A stretch of DNA of 64,000 bases from positions 8,308,001 to 8,372,000 of the forward strand of contig AP026539.1 in assembly GCA_026075535.2 (NCBI GenBank), given 5' to 3'. Positions 44,680-54,290 of the stretch are shown one piece after another. Each line of letters starts with the position of its first letter. The first letter of the stretch is position 1. The translations under genes were made by a program, and so were the position numbers. Under the pieces are notes generated by a model. The model was not told the DNA's origin. It saw nothing but the letters and a program-made list of their open reading frames with translations, and searched no databases. This stretch comes from Tricholoma matsutake (Eukaryota > Basidiomycota > Agaricomycetes > Agaricales > Tricholomataceae).

Positions 44680-46450
44680 TGATGATGCTCAACCCAGAAA
44701 CTCAACCAAAACCAACTAAACTGGTCTTAGGAGATATAACACGAGTCAGAGGAAGGTTGTGAGGTGGTACCGAATATCACCATGCTAACCAAAAGTCGGT
44801 AGATGTAGTACAAAGTGTTGCAAAGTGTTGCAAAGTCCTGCAAAGCAGTACAAGGTAGTACAAAACACTATGAAGCATTTCAAAATGATACAAAAGAATT
44901 TAGCAGTGGTGCAAAAGTCTGTCAAGAACCATTCCTCACCTGATCGGAACCCACATCCATCCAACCATTTTCCACACAACAAACCCAACATTTGTTAACT
45001 CCTCGCATTTTCATTCCCGACTGCCTTGCACTGCCCACACTGCTGTGCACCAGGCCGCCTTCCCAAGGCTGCCATCTCTTTTGCAAATTTGGCTATGGAT
45101 TCCTGTGTGGCTCCCACTAGGTAATTTATCTATGCAGTCGAGACACTGCTGCAGTCTCCATTTCCATTCTGCCTTTATTCCAAACTACAGTATTTAAGCT
45201 TAGTTAGTTTCGCCTTGTATTCCCTAGCTCGGGTATCAACATAGACTCAACTTTAACCTACCAATCCAAATCTCATTCTACTCCTACCTCAGTCCTCTAA
45301 GAGTCTGAACTCCATTCGACTCAACCTCTAGTCTCCCTCTGAAGTTCTGGTCTCATCTGAACTTAACCCAAGTCCCTCTGTACTCCTTCCCGCATTTACC
45401 TGCACTTCCCCACTTCTACCTCCAAACCTTCATCTTGAAATTAGGACACCAGACGAGGTGAAGGGCACAGCTTCTTACAAGCTGAAGCCAAGTCCTTTCC
45501 ATTTTCCCCTCCGTAGAATCTGCAACAACCCAACAGCCTTCCGCTATCATCACCCACAGGGTCTGATCGGATTCCAACGTGCCTTCTCGGATCAGTTCTT
45601 AACAAAGTCCTGCAAAGCAGTACAAGGTAGTACAAAACACTATGAAGTATTTCAAAATGATACAAAAGAATTTAGCAGTGGTGCAAAAGAATTTGAGAGC
45701 CTCAAAATGTTTTTGAGGACTTCGTGAGACGATGATGATAGGTGAAGACAAGGTAGAAAACAATGACAAAGTCGACAGACGATTGATGGTAGTTTTGAGA
45801 GACTAAGTAGCAGAACAAAGAAGTTTGCGGAAGACTGGAGAGCTTCAGACTAAGACTGAGCTAAGACTCAAGAGTAGAACCCTTAAGTCTGATGATATGC
45901 AATAGGGTAAGACAATTTATTCCTGCTGAAGATAGTAAATAGTACAAGCTATATATGTTTTAGAGAGATAGTACTAAAAAGGTAAAAGGCCAGGAGGCAA
46001 ACATGTGGTAGACACAAGGCAGTGAAAAAGGTCTCAAAATCATGAAGTAAATGAGAAAATGATGAGAAGGAAATGTGCAATAGTCAATAGTCATAATATA
46101 TCAAATCTCCTTGTCTTGTTGTTCCAACAAATCATGAAAAGGTTGAAAAGCACCTCAATGTGTGCTAAGGTGCTAGCCATAGTATCTCCTCATGTTCATC
46201 ATGCCCGAAATGTGATACATCAGTGTGTGGAATGTTGAGAATGTGTGTTCAAAGTGTGGTACAATATGAATATGGCAGCCGAAGGCATTTGAAATGGTAC
46301 AAAGTCTTTTGAAATGTTTCAAAGTGTCGCATCATTGTTTTGTGCATTCATAGGCATTCATAAGTATTTGCGAAATTGTAGGACGTTGTGAGAGATGTGT
46401 CCAAGTGTGATGTATTGTTTTCAGAGCTCAGCCATGAGGTGGACCTATCA
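44680..46450 (-). repeat. 5' LTR of G5 with nested L7
   Basis: Ends match the 3' LTR (TGATGAT / GGACCTATCA). The extra length comes from L7 and from a tandem duplication of about 84 bp (44832-44919 and 45605-45690). Confidence 0.83.
44920..45604 (+). repeat. Solo LTR L7, related to L6
   Basis: 685 bp, starts TGTCAAGAAC, ends GTTCTTAACA, target duplication AAGTC (44915-44919, 45605-45609). It shares the ends and the TATTTAAGCT core-promoter-like motif with the G6 LTR read on the minus strand. No coding sequence. Confidence 0.82.
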
Positions 46451-46454
46451 ACAA

Positions 46455-47151
46455 TGAAAGTTATTTCAGGCTCAATGTGAAGAATCAACACCCATCAAGG
46501 AACACATTAGGACATTGCATGGCTACCAGGAGGAGCTGCACAACCTGGGACAGAAAATTGATGGGGAAGAATTTTCTATTATTCTGCTAAGCTCACTTCC
46601 CAAAGCCTGGAGCAATTATATTGCCTCTATTGACACAACACCCTTAACGGACACCCTGAAACTGATTGCACACATCCTTGAACATGATTGACAGATTAAC
46701 GTGTGTAATGCTGATGATATGGCCTTAATAGGCAAGCATGGGAAAAGGAAATACAATCCCAATATCACATGCTTCAAATGTGGGGAAAAGGGGCACATAG
46801 GCCAGCAAAGTAAGAAGAAGTCCAAATCAGGAAAGTGGAGATCAGGAGGGAAGCAGAAGGGCACGATGGAAGCAAATGTGACAGCCAATGACAAATTTGT
46901 ATTCTATGGGGATGATGGGAAGGATGTGGCACTGGCTGTCTCACCAGACTCTTGGTTAGCTGATTTGGCATGCACATCTCACATTGCTCAAAACTGAGAA
47001 ATTTTTATTGACTACACCCCTACCCCTGGACACCAGATTTCCAGATTTGGAAAGGCACCTGTGCTTGGATGAGGTTCAATATGGCTGGAATGCACTGTGG
47101 AAGGAAAAATATCCAAAATCACTCTCAAGGATGTGGCACATGCCCCTGACA
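46455..47151 (+). pseudogene. C2 gag C-terminal part and protease
   Basis: Gag: TLHGYQEELHNLGQKIDGEE, LSSLPKAWSNYIASID. Zinc knuckle CFKCGEKGHIGQQ, where the last Cys is missing. Protease: DSWLADLACTSHIAQN, in which the usual DSG-type box is changed to DLA, so the protease is probably dead. TGA at EHD-R-QINV (46688), QN-R-EIF and LG-R-GSIW. The frame ends in DVAHAP where element C begins. Confidence 0.82.
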
Positions 47152-47159
47152 GAGGTCTT

Positions 47160-47470
47160 CATCCTCCCCCACGTATTCCTGGAGGAATCCTGGAGGATTA
47201 TTAGGAACCAATGTTCCAGCCATTTGTGACTCAAGTATATATTCCTGGCTCTTCCCATTCCAGGGGGATTCCTGGTTGATTCCTGGTAAATTACACTCTT
47301 CCAGGAGGAATTCCTGGAATTCCCCAGGACTCTGGTACCAGGAATCCACCAGGACTCTCAGGACTCTACCAGGACTCTAACAGGAATCCAGTGGGACTCA
47401 CCAGGAATCCACCAGGACTCTACCAGGACTCTACCAGGAATCCACCAGGACTCCAATGCGATTTAACCAG
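47160..47470 (+). repeat. CCAGGA word-repeat region of C
   Basis: Made of 10-11 bp words (CAGGAATCCAC, CAGGACTCTAC) in mixed order, with an internal GGAATTCCTGGAATTCC stretch. By position it is the subterminal region of C, comparable to GGAATAACTGG in B and CCAGTT in D. Confidence 0.7.
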
Positions 47471-47505
47471 GAGTCTTTATTACTACTAAGTAATAAAATA
47501 AATAT

Positions 47506-47582
47506 CATGAACCAGAATTGAACCCTCAGCATCAGATGACAACATTATAGCACAGCCAATATAACCACTACACCAAATAGAT
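47506..47582 (-). ncRNA. tRNA-like head, left side of C
   Basis: Minus strand: TTTGGTGTAGTGGTTAT (A-box-like) and GGGTTCAATTCTGG (B-box-like). It points out of the element. Sequence differs from the left head of B, so the two heads come from different tRNAs or have diverged far. Confidence 0.65.
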
Positions 47583-47821
47583 TTACAATGTATATCCACT
47601 AACTGCTCTAGGTACCATTGGGGCAGCTGTGCATGACAAAGCACACAGCCGCATCATCAACACTGCCAGCTCATCAACCATCACCACCAGTCTCAACGAC
47701 ACCACCGCCTCTCCCTCCTCTCCACTCTACCACCACTACCACTGCGTGGACACCCACTGCCACCACTCCCATGCCCATGCTGCCATCACCACCACCCACA
47801 AACGAGCCGACTGGGGCCTAA

Positions 47822-48472
47822 GTATGTTTTTTTTTTGTTTGCTTTTTGTTTTTTTATACTAACTAACTTGTTTCATTTGTTTTATAGGTTCTACTCTACT
47901 GCCAGACAGAACATGGGCCCAAATGATGTGATTGGACAGAATACAGGCCCAAACGATGCAGATCGTGTTGTTTGGGCCCTAAGTAAGTTTTTTTTGTTTG
48001 CTTTTTGTTTTTATATACTAACTAATTTGTTTCTTTTGTTTTATAGGTTCCCAGATGGAACAGGGGTGCAAACGACGTGATTGGACGGAACGCAGGCCCA
48101 AATGATGCAGATTGCATCATTTGGGCCCTAAGTAAGTTTTTTTTTGTTTGCTTTTTGTTTTTATAAACTAACTAACTTGTTTCTTTTGTTTTATAGGTTC
48201 TACTCTACTGCCAGATGGAACATGGGCCCAAACGATGTGATTGAACAGAATGCAGGCCCAAATGATGCAGATCACGTCGTTTGGGCCCTAAGTAAGTTTT
48301 TTTTTGTTTGCTTTTTGTTTTTATAAACTAACTAACTCATTTCTTTTGTTTTATAGGTTCTACTCTACTGGTAATGACGGCAAACGAGCCGACTGGATGG
48401 GCCCTACATAATTTTTTTTTTGTTTGCTTTTTGTTTTTATAAACTAAGTAACTCGTTTTGTTTGTTTTATAG
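47822..48472 (+). repeat. Tandem array of five intron-plus-exon-like modules
   Basis: Introns at 47822-47887, 47983-48046, 48132-48196, 48292-48356 and about 48411-48472, each about 62-66 bp with GTAAGT (GTATGT in the first), ACTAAC near the end and TTTTATAG. Between them lie blocks of about 85-95 bp from GTTCTACTCTACTG to TTTGGGCCCTAA. The fifth donor is destroyed. The exon-like blocks have no conserved reading frame. Confidence 0.8.
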
Positions 48473-48826
48473 GTTCTACTCTACTGGCAACAACGGCCGA
48501 ACACAAGACAACCCAACACACCCACCCCACACCTGCAAGCCTCTGCTCATAGGGTGGATTGTGAGTGTACCGCCTACCAGCACCAGAACCCTGAGAATGT
48601 GAAGCACAGCTGCCAACCACAACGGACGACGACAAGAGGGCCAACGACACACCACCTGCCTCCAGCCCCATGAGCCACTGCTCATGGGGTGGATTGTGGG
48701 TGGAATGGCAATGATGGCCACCACCACACAGTGGGAGATGGCCAGGACGGCAACAACGAGGACAGCGACAACGAAGGCCCAGCACCCAGGATGACAGGGA
48801 CAGGACAACAGGCACAACTCACCAGG

Positions 48827-49062
48827 CTGCCCCTGCATTTTGCATGGGGCAGTTTTTTTCATTTTTAATTTATGGTAATACCTTCCCCCTCACCCACGTT
48901 TTATGTGGGTGAGGGGTTTTTCTTTCTTTTTCTTTATAATTTCAATGCGAGGGGAGGTTAGTTTTATATGTATATATTTGTAGGACTCCCCCTCACACCT
49001 TGTGTGGGGGAGGTTTTTTTTTTATGTAATTAATGGTGTATCCCTCGCATCCAATGCGAGGG
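48827..49062 (+). repeat. Hairpin ladder in C
   Basis: CTGCCCCTGCA/TGCATGGGGCAG (48827), CCCCTCACCCAC/GTGGGTGAGGGG (48886, 12 bp), CTCCCCC...GGGGGAG with CACAC/GTGTG (48984) and CCCTCGCAT/ATGCGAGGG (49042, 9 bp). Most are followed by T runs. One rung has lost its left arm (near 48945). Confidence 0.78.
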
Positions 49063-49169
49063 GTGTAGTTAATAAATTTTATTTGATCTTAATTGTGAGC
49101 TTCGAGAGAGAAATACCTAAGTTTGAGTTTGAGGGTATAAATACACTTTTATATTGGCAGCTAATAATT

Positions 49170-49258
49170 CTCCTGTGGCTCAACTGGTTAAGACCTTGTT
49201 TGGTTTGTCATGTGATTCTTGATCATGAGTTCTAGAGTTCAATCCCTGCTCTGAACAA
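49170..49258 (+). ncRNA. tRNA-like head, right side of C
   Basis: TGGCTCAACTGGTTAAG and GAGTTCAATCCCTGCTC, the same head as 34536-34628 in B. Read outward from the element. Confidence 0.65.
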
Positions 49259-49330
49259 GTTTATTTTGTAGGTACTTTGTGAAATTCATGAAGTTTGAAG
49301 CACTTGAAACTCGTAAGATATCTCAAATTG

Positions 49331-49523
49331 ACTTACATGGGTTCAGTAAAAATGCTCAAAGAAAAGGAAATGGTTTTGGGAATGGAGGTGGATAGGATGG
49401 TGGAACCAGCTTTGCAATGCCAGGCATGCATCACTGCAAAGCAACAAGTCTGGCCATTTCCCAAAGAAAGCAAGTCAGAGATCAAAGAGATCAGAGATCT
49501 GACAGTTAGCGATCTGTGGGGAC
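49331..49523 (+). pseudogene. C2 GAG-pre-integrase segment
   Basis: GSVKMLKEKEMVLGMEVDRM and CQACITAKQQVWPFPKESKS, then DLTVSDLWG where D is inserted. This domain precedes the integrase core in Copia Pol. The N-terminal His of the finger is lost in the junction with element C. Confidence 0.83.
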
Positions 49524-50115
49524 TAGTGTATCAAGGTTCAGTCCATAAGACCAAAGACTGAACTGGACCAAACCACAGTCCATGCTTTGGTTCAGTCCAT
49601 TTTTCTGAAAAAGTGAGTAACCGAGTCCATCGGTTTGGTTAATGGTTAAGCTGTTTTGAAAATGTTTGAAAACTGTTGTAAAACCAGTCTAAACCAGTTA
49701 CAACTGGTCTTTGTACAGTTGAATTATATACTCTATAGGACACTAAACTAATGTACATAAGATATACAATACATAATTACATTAACTACGAGGGGAGATG
49801 GCATGAGAATGGGTGGGGTTTATATATGTTACTGTAGTTGTACATGTTTGTTCACAGTAAATGAATGCATTGATGCATTTGTTTGTGTCACATGTTGAAG
49901 CATTGATGCATTTGTTTATGTCACATGTTGATGCATTGACATGTTTGTTTGCATCACACATTGATGCGTGTGTGTTTACAACCACCACCCTCATTGACCC
50001 ACACTCCCATGCTACCCTCTGTCTGCACTCACCACCAATGACATGCACACCACGACCCAAACAAACAAACACAAGTCAGGGGGCCTGAACAACACTAGTC
50101 ATTGTTTGGGTCAGT

Positions 50116-50179
50116 GTAAGTCTTTCATATTATTATTTGTTGAGTTGTTTCTTTTATTAACTAAATGTTTTTCTTTTAG
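50116..50179 (+). other. Intron-like module in D
   Basis: Preceded by TTTGGGTCA; GTGTAAGT donor, AACTAAATG branch-like word, TTTCTTTTAG acceptor, then GTTCTTGCATC. It parallels the modules of A and C. Confidence 0.5.
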
Positions 50180-50399
50180 GTTCTTGCATCTTGACTACGA
50201 CATCGCCCACCCTCCGAATGACACACACAAGCCCTGTGCTGCCACTGCAAGCCTCTGCTTGCAGGGTGGCAATGGGCCCATTTCTGTCCAGTGACAATGA
50301 CGACCACCAATGCCACATCACAGCACCACCACCCCGCCTGCGAGCCACTGCTTGTAGGGAGGTATGGAGGTGCTGACAATGATGACCAGGAGGGATGAT

Positions 50400-50790
50400 G
50401 AATGAGGGGGAACAACAAACAATGGGGAACAACAAACAATGGGGAACAACAAACAATGGGGAACAATGAACAATGGGGAACAACAAACAATGGGGAACAA
50501 CAAACAATGGGGAACAACAAATGACAGGAACAACAAATGATGGGAAGGACAAACGATGGGAAGGACGAATGACTGGAACAACAAATGACGGGGAATGACC
50601 GACAATGGGGAATGACCAACGGCAGGTAACCACAGTTGGTGGGGAATGACCAATGGCAGGGAATGACCAATGATGGGGAGCAACAAACAACAGGGAACAA
50701 CAAATGGTGGGGAACAACAAATGGTGGGGAACAACAAATGGTGGGGAACAACAAATGGTGGGGAACAACAAATAATGGGGAAGGACAAAC
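50400..50790 (+). repeat. GGGGAACAACAAA minisatellite
   Basis: About 25 units of 13-16 bp, e.g. TGGGGAACAACAAA. Long minus-strand frames with CCSPLFVVPH-type repeats come only from this array. Confidence 0.85.
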
Positions 50791-51152
50791 AAACAACAGC
50801 AGGACCCCACCCTCGCTACAAATGCAAGACGGTGGGGCTATTTCTTTTCTTTTTCTTTTTCTTTTTCAAATTTTCATTCCATATGTAGTTACACTGCACT
50901 GCTGCAAGCAACTGCTTGCAGGGTGTTTATGTATTTATTTATTTTGTATACATACATAAAGTTAGTTGTGCCACAAAAATGGAGGAAAACTGGTCAAAAC
51001 CAGTTTTTTGGACCGTAACCAAACCGATAAAACCGGTTCTAATCAGTTCAGTTATGGTCAAACTGACTTGGGGTGCCCGTCTAGACCGGTTACAGTTATG
51101 GTTAACCCTCTTAGAGGTCAAAAACCAGACCAGACTGAACCTTAAAACACTA

Positions 51153-51790
51153 GTGGGGACCAGCACGCACTCAGGCTCCAGGGGGAGACTGGTATTTCAT
51201 AACATTCACTGATGGAAAGGCATGATGCACAATGACCTATTTTTTGAAACAAAAATCTGAAGCGCTAACAAAGTTCAAACAGTACAAGAGTTTCATCAAA
51301 ACTCAAACTGGGTGCAAACTCAAGAAACTTCATGTCGATGGAGCAGGGGAATTTCTTAGCAAGGAGTTCAAGAAATTTCTGCTAGACAATGGAATCCAAC
51401 TAGATGTCACCACCCCTCACTCACCTTCTCAGAATGGAATTGCTGAACAATTAAACTGAACGCTGGTAGAACACGTGCGTGCAATGCTGCATCAGCACAT
51501 GTTCCCACACTCTCTTTGGAGAGAAGCAATCACTTATGCAACCCATCTCAAAAATAGATCTCCCACGTGATCGATCGAGGATCATAAGGTACCCAACGAA
51601 GTCTTCTGGGGAAAGAAACTAGACATATTGCACTTGGAGGAATTTGGCAGAACATGCTGGGTTCTGCAGCAGGATGGGAAAAGATCCAAACTGGATCCGA
51701 AATCATGGAAATTTATTTTTGTGGGAATAGCTGATGGTACAAAAGGATACAGGTACTATAATTCCCAAACCCATCAAACCCTCACCTCTT
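51153..51790 (+). pseudogene. C2 integrase core
   Basis: WYFITFTDGKA, LHVDGAGEFLSKEFKKFLLD, LDVTTPHSPSQNGIAEQLN: the Asp, Asp and Glu of the catalytic triad are recognisable. TGA replaces Arg at GKA-R-CTM (near 51224), QLN-R-TLVEH (near 51457) and SPT-R-SIED (near 51568). A proline-containing linker to RT follows (51790-52213), with KRSARI-like text in PWERSARILTQPLINYRM. Confidence 0.88.
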
Positions 51791-52229
51791 GAAATGTGGT
51801 ATTTTCAGTGGTGGAAGAAATATGATAAAGTGGAGGTAACTCACCCTATGCAGCTTGAGGGGGAGAGTGGAGAAAATGTCAAGCAGACTTTGGGTGAGCA
51901 AGCACCAGGAGGGGAAGCAATGCATCATGAACCTGAATTGCCATCAAATCTCACATCACCATCACAAATTCCAGTACCCTGGGAAAGGTCAGCACGCATC
52001 CTCACACAACCACTCATAAATTATAGGATGCTTAACAACCCAAACTCACATAGGCCAAAGGAATGGCAACACCAAGTACCAGTAGTGGAGGAAGCTGGCT
52101 ACATACTGGTGGACTACGTGATGATCGGGGTGACACTGGAGGATGACCCACTTACAGTAAAAGAAGCCAAAGATCGATCAGATTGGCCGAAGTGGAAGAT
52201 GGATATGGGCTAAAATGACACAATCAACT

Positions 52230-53437
52230 AAGAGGTACATTCAAATTAGGTGACCTACCCTCAGACCACCAAGCCACGAGCAAATGGGTGTATCACATCA
52301 AACGTGATCATGTTGGAGAAATCACCAAACACAAAGCCAGATTCATGGTGAAGGGGTTTTCCAAATCCCTGGGATAGATTTCATGGAAAAATTTGCACTG
52401 GTCATGCAGCTGGAAACATTCCAGCTATTGATAGCACTTGCAACTAAACTGGGTCTTGAGATCCATGTGGTTGATGTGGTAGGCACATACCTGAATGGGA
52501 AATTAAAGGAGGTGATTTTCATGATGCAACCCCCTGAATATGATGATGGCACAGGATGAGTTCTACAGTTATTATGGCCTCTCTATGGGCTAAAACAGGC
52601 TGGCCAAGCTTGGAATGATGAACTTAACAAGACATTCCTGCAGATGAATTTCACATGGCTCTTCTCTGATCAATGCATCTATATCAGGCATACCAATCAA
52701 GATCTCATCATCACTTCGGTACACATTGATGACATGATCATGCTCGGATCAGACATTGATGCCATCACAGAAATGAAAGCTGAGCTATCAAAATTCTTCA
52801 TGATCACAGACCTGGGGGAGGCAAAGCAGATTGTAGGATTGGAGTTGGAAAGGGACATGGAGGCTAGTACCCTCAAAATCATGCAGCATCAGTATATCAA
52901 AAGGGTCCTGGAGAAATTTGGAATGACAGGCTCACACCCTGTCAGCACACCATTGGACCCTAATATCAAACTGATCAAAATGCCTGACAATGAGCACCAC
53001 AATATCCCCAAATATTGCAGCACAATCAGATCATGTGGCAATTGGGATGCAACCCAACATTTCATTTGCGGTACAAACACTCAGCCAGTTCATGAGCAAT
53101 CCTGGACCTACTCATTGGACTGCCATCAAACACATATTTCAATATCTTAATGGTACTCACAATCTCAGTATCGTCTACTGAAAAAGGGGAGAAGTTGAAC
53201 CCACTGCTCATTTGGATGCCGATTGGGGATCAAACATCAATGATCAAAAATCTATTTCTGGATACTGCTTCCAGATGGCAGGTGGCCCAATCTCATGGCA
53301 ATCAAAGAAACAGCTGATGGTAGCATTATCATCAATGGAAGCCGAATACATGGTGGAAAGCCTAGCAATGCGCCAGGTTCTATGGCTGTGAATGCTCACT
53401 TCCAAACTTGGCATTCCATACTCTGGACCCACCAAAC
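52230..53437 (+). pseudogene. C2 reverse transcriptase and RNase H, 3' truncated
   Basis: RT: WVYHIKRDHVGEITKHKARF, a frame change near 52370, ALATKLGLEIHVVDVVGTYL, LYGLKQAGQAWNDELNKTFL and a VHIDD catalytic box near 52726. A TGA lies at TG-R-VLQLLWPLYG (52558). A frame change near 53000 precedes RNase H: HLDADWGSNINDQKSISGY and MEAEYMVESLAMRQVLW. The sequence ends in GPTKL at 53437, short of a normal RNase H end. Confidence 0.85.
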
Positions 53438-53439
53438 TG

Positions 53440-54148
53440 TAAGAGTACCCCTTATGCACTTCCTTTCCCTTTCATTCCCTTTGCGTTACCTTTCAGCTTA
53501 CACTGACCTAACATACACGATCATGTGAACATCACGTGCACACATATCCTTATCGTACGATGTAAACTAATACCTTATCATCTTGAATCCATACTACCAT
53601 CTAGTTTACATCGTCCCATCCTCTGAGTCTCGGGAGTTCTAACAACTCTCTTCCACTTTTTTTTAAACTTGATCTTGGTTGAAGCATGGTATCTTGGCCA
53701 AACATTTTCACACATCTCACACAGGCAACCTAAACCACGCAGTGATATCATTCCCGCCCGTCACAGCATCAGATCATCCCCGCTGACACCAACTAGTGAT
53801 ACCCTCTTGCCATATTGCATTAACAACCCCACACTGTCACAGAAGCCTCAGTGAGAACCCACAGAAGTCCGGAACTGCAGACGTCTCTGACACATTCTTA
53901 TCTCTGCCAGAGTGGAATGCTGACACATTTTCTCGAGGACACTCGACTGCGACCCACTCTATCCGAGTATATAGTGAACACATTGTGCCTGCCATTCTTG
54001 CTCACTTGCCAGATTTTTTTTTTTTTTGGCACCATTGAGACCCCCCCCCCCCCCAACCTGACCACTGAACAACAAATTCACACCACAAACTGTCTCACCT
54101 ACATCATTACCCACACCATTGACAACACGTGCTCATACATGCCAACAG
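53440..54148. other. Unassigned stretch
   Basis: Between the broken end of C2 and the L3 LTR scrap. It contains poly-T (54015-54027) and poly-C (54039-54052) runs and no supported ORF. It may be a diverged LTR, but I found no partner. Confidence 0.4.
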
Positions 54149-54290
54149 TGTTACAATTTTCCTTGTAACTCATGGAACCTGACTGACCCAACCGACCCGA
54201 CGATCCCCTCCAGACAGGAGGCACTCCATGATTCATGCCTAGGGCATGCCCTTGACACCAGACACACGCACGACGCATGCCAACTGCATA
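54149..54290 (+). repeat. L3-type LTR scrap in inverted orientation
   Basis: Starts TGTTACAATTTTCCTTGTAA like the G3 LTR and breaks near 54290 directly into the minus-strand RNase H of G4. G4's own 5' LTR (57827-58501) is on the minus strand, so this piece faces the wrong way for a 3' LTR. Confidence 0.75.

Larger units (their letters stand above)
24762..46450 (-). mobile_element. Large Gypsy element G5 (minus strand), multiply invaded
   Basis: Element order on the minus strand: 5' LTR (46450-44680, containing solo LTR L7), gag (split by G6), two protease modules (the second split by B), RT with a YIDD box, RNase H, integrase, then an antisense ORF on the plus strand, a purine tract (AAGGGGGAGGA) and the 3' LTR (25766-24762). 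Without the nested elements it is about 10.8 kb. Flanks are AGCAC and ACAAT, so no target duplication is seen. After the 5' LTR the minus strand has TGGAGCCCACTGTGAG three bases in, a candidate primer-binding site. Confidence 0.85.
47152..49300 (+). repeat. Non-autonomous repeat element C, right end truncated
   Basis: The left terminus GAGGTCTTCATCCTCCCCCA resembles that of B. Then come about 300 bp of CCAGGAATCC and ACCAGGACTCT words, an outward tRNA-like head, five intron-like modules (47822-48472), two AGCNNCTGCT cores (near 48535 and 48670), a hairpin ladder (48827-49062) and a second tRNA-like head (49170-49258). No matching right terminus or 8-bp duplication is seen; the right border with C2 is only approximate. 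Confidence 0.7.
49524..51152 (+). mobile_element. hAT-like non-autonomous transposon D
   Basis: Exact 8-bp target duplication GTGGGGAC (49516-49523, 51153-51160) that rejoins the C2 frame (SDLWG-PARTQAPGG). Inverted ends TAGTGTNTNAAGGTTCAGTC. About 180 bp at each end is rich in ACTGG, AACC and CCAGTT words. Inside: a repeat with TGATGCATTTGTTTGTGTCACA (49865-49975), an intron-like module (50116-50179), AGCNNCTGCT cores, a GGGGAACAACAAA minisatellite (50400-50790) and one C-rich/G-rich hairpin (50803). No transposase. Confidence 0.88.
46451..53440 (+). mobile_element. Copia element C2, invaded by elements C and D, LTRs missing
   Basis: Partial gag, protease, GAG-pre-integrase, integrase, RT and RNase H lie in Copia order, at 46455-47151, about 49331-49523 and 51153-53437. 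The 5' LTR and gag N-terminus are lost at the G5 border; the 3' end stops in RNase H (GPTKL). D is a clean insertion with an 8-bp duplication; C is not. Confidence 0.85.

Noticed and set aside
44832..45690. An 85-bp target site duplication around L7
   Set aside because: A normal AAGTC 5-bp duplication is present at the LTR edges, and the longer repeat fits a pre-existing tandem duplication.
32985..49258. Functional tRNA genes at the four tRNA-like heads
   Set aside because: A- and B-box words are present, but acceptor stems and some arms do not pair and lengths differ from normal tRNAs.
50157..50810. Minus-strand ORFs of about 200 residues with repeated CCSPLFVVPH
   Set aside because: They are translations of the GGGGAACAACAAA minisatellite.
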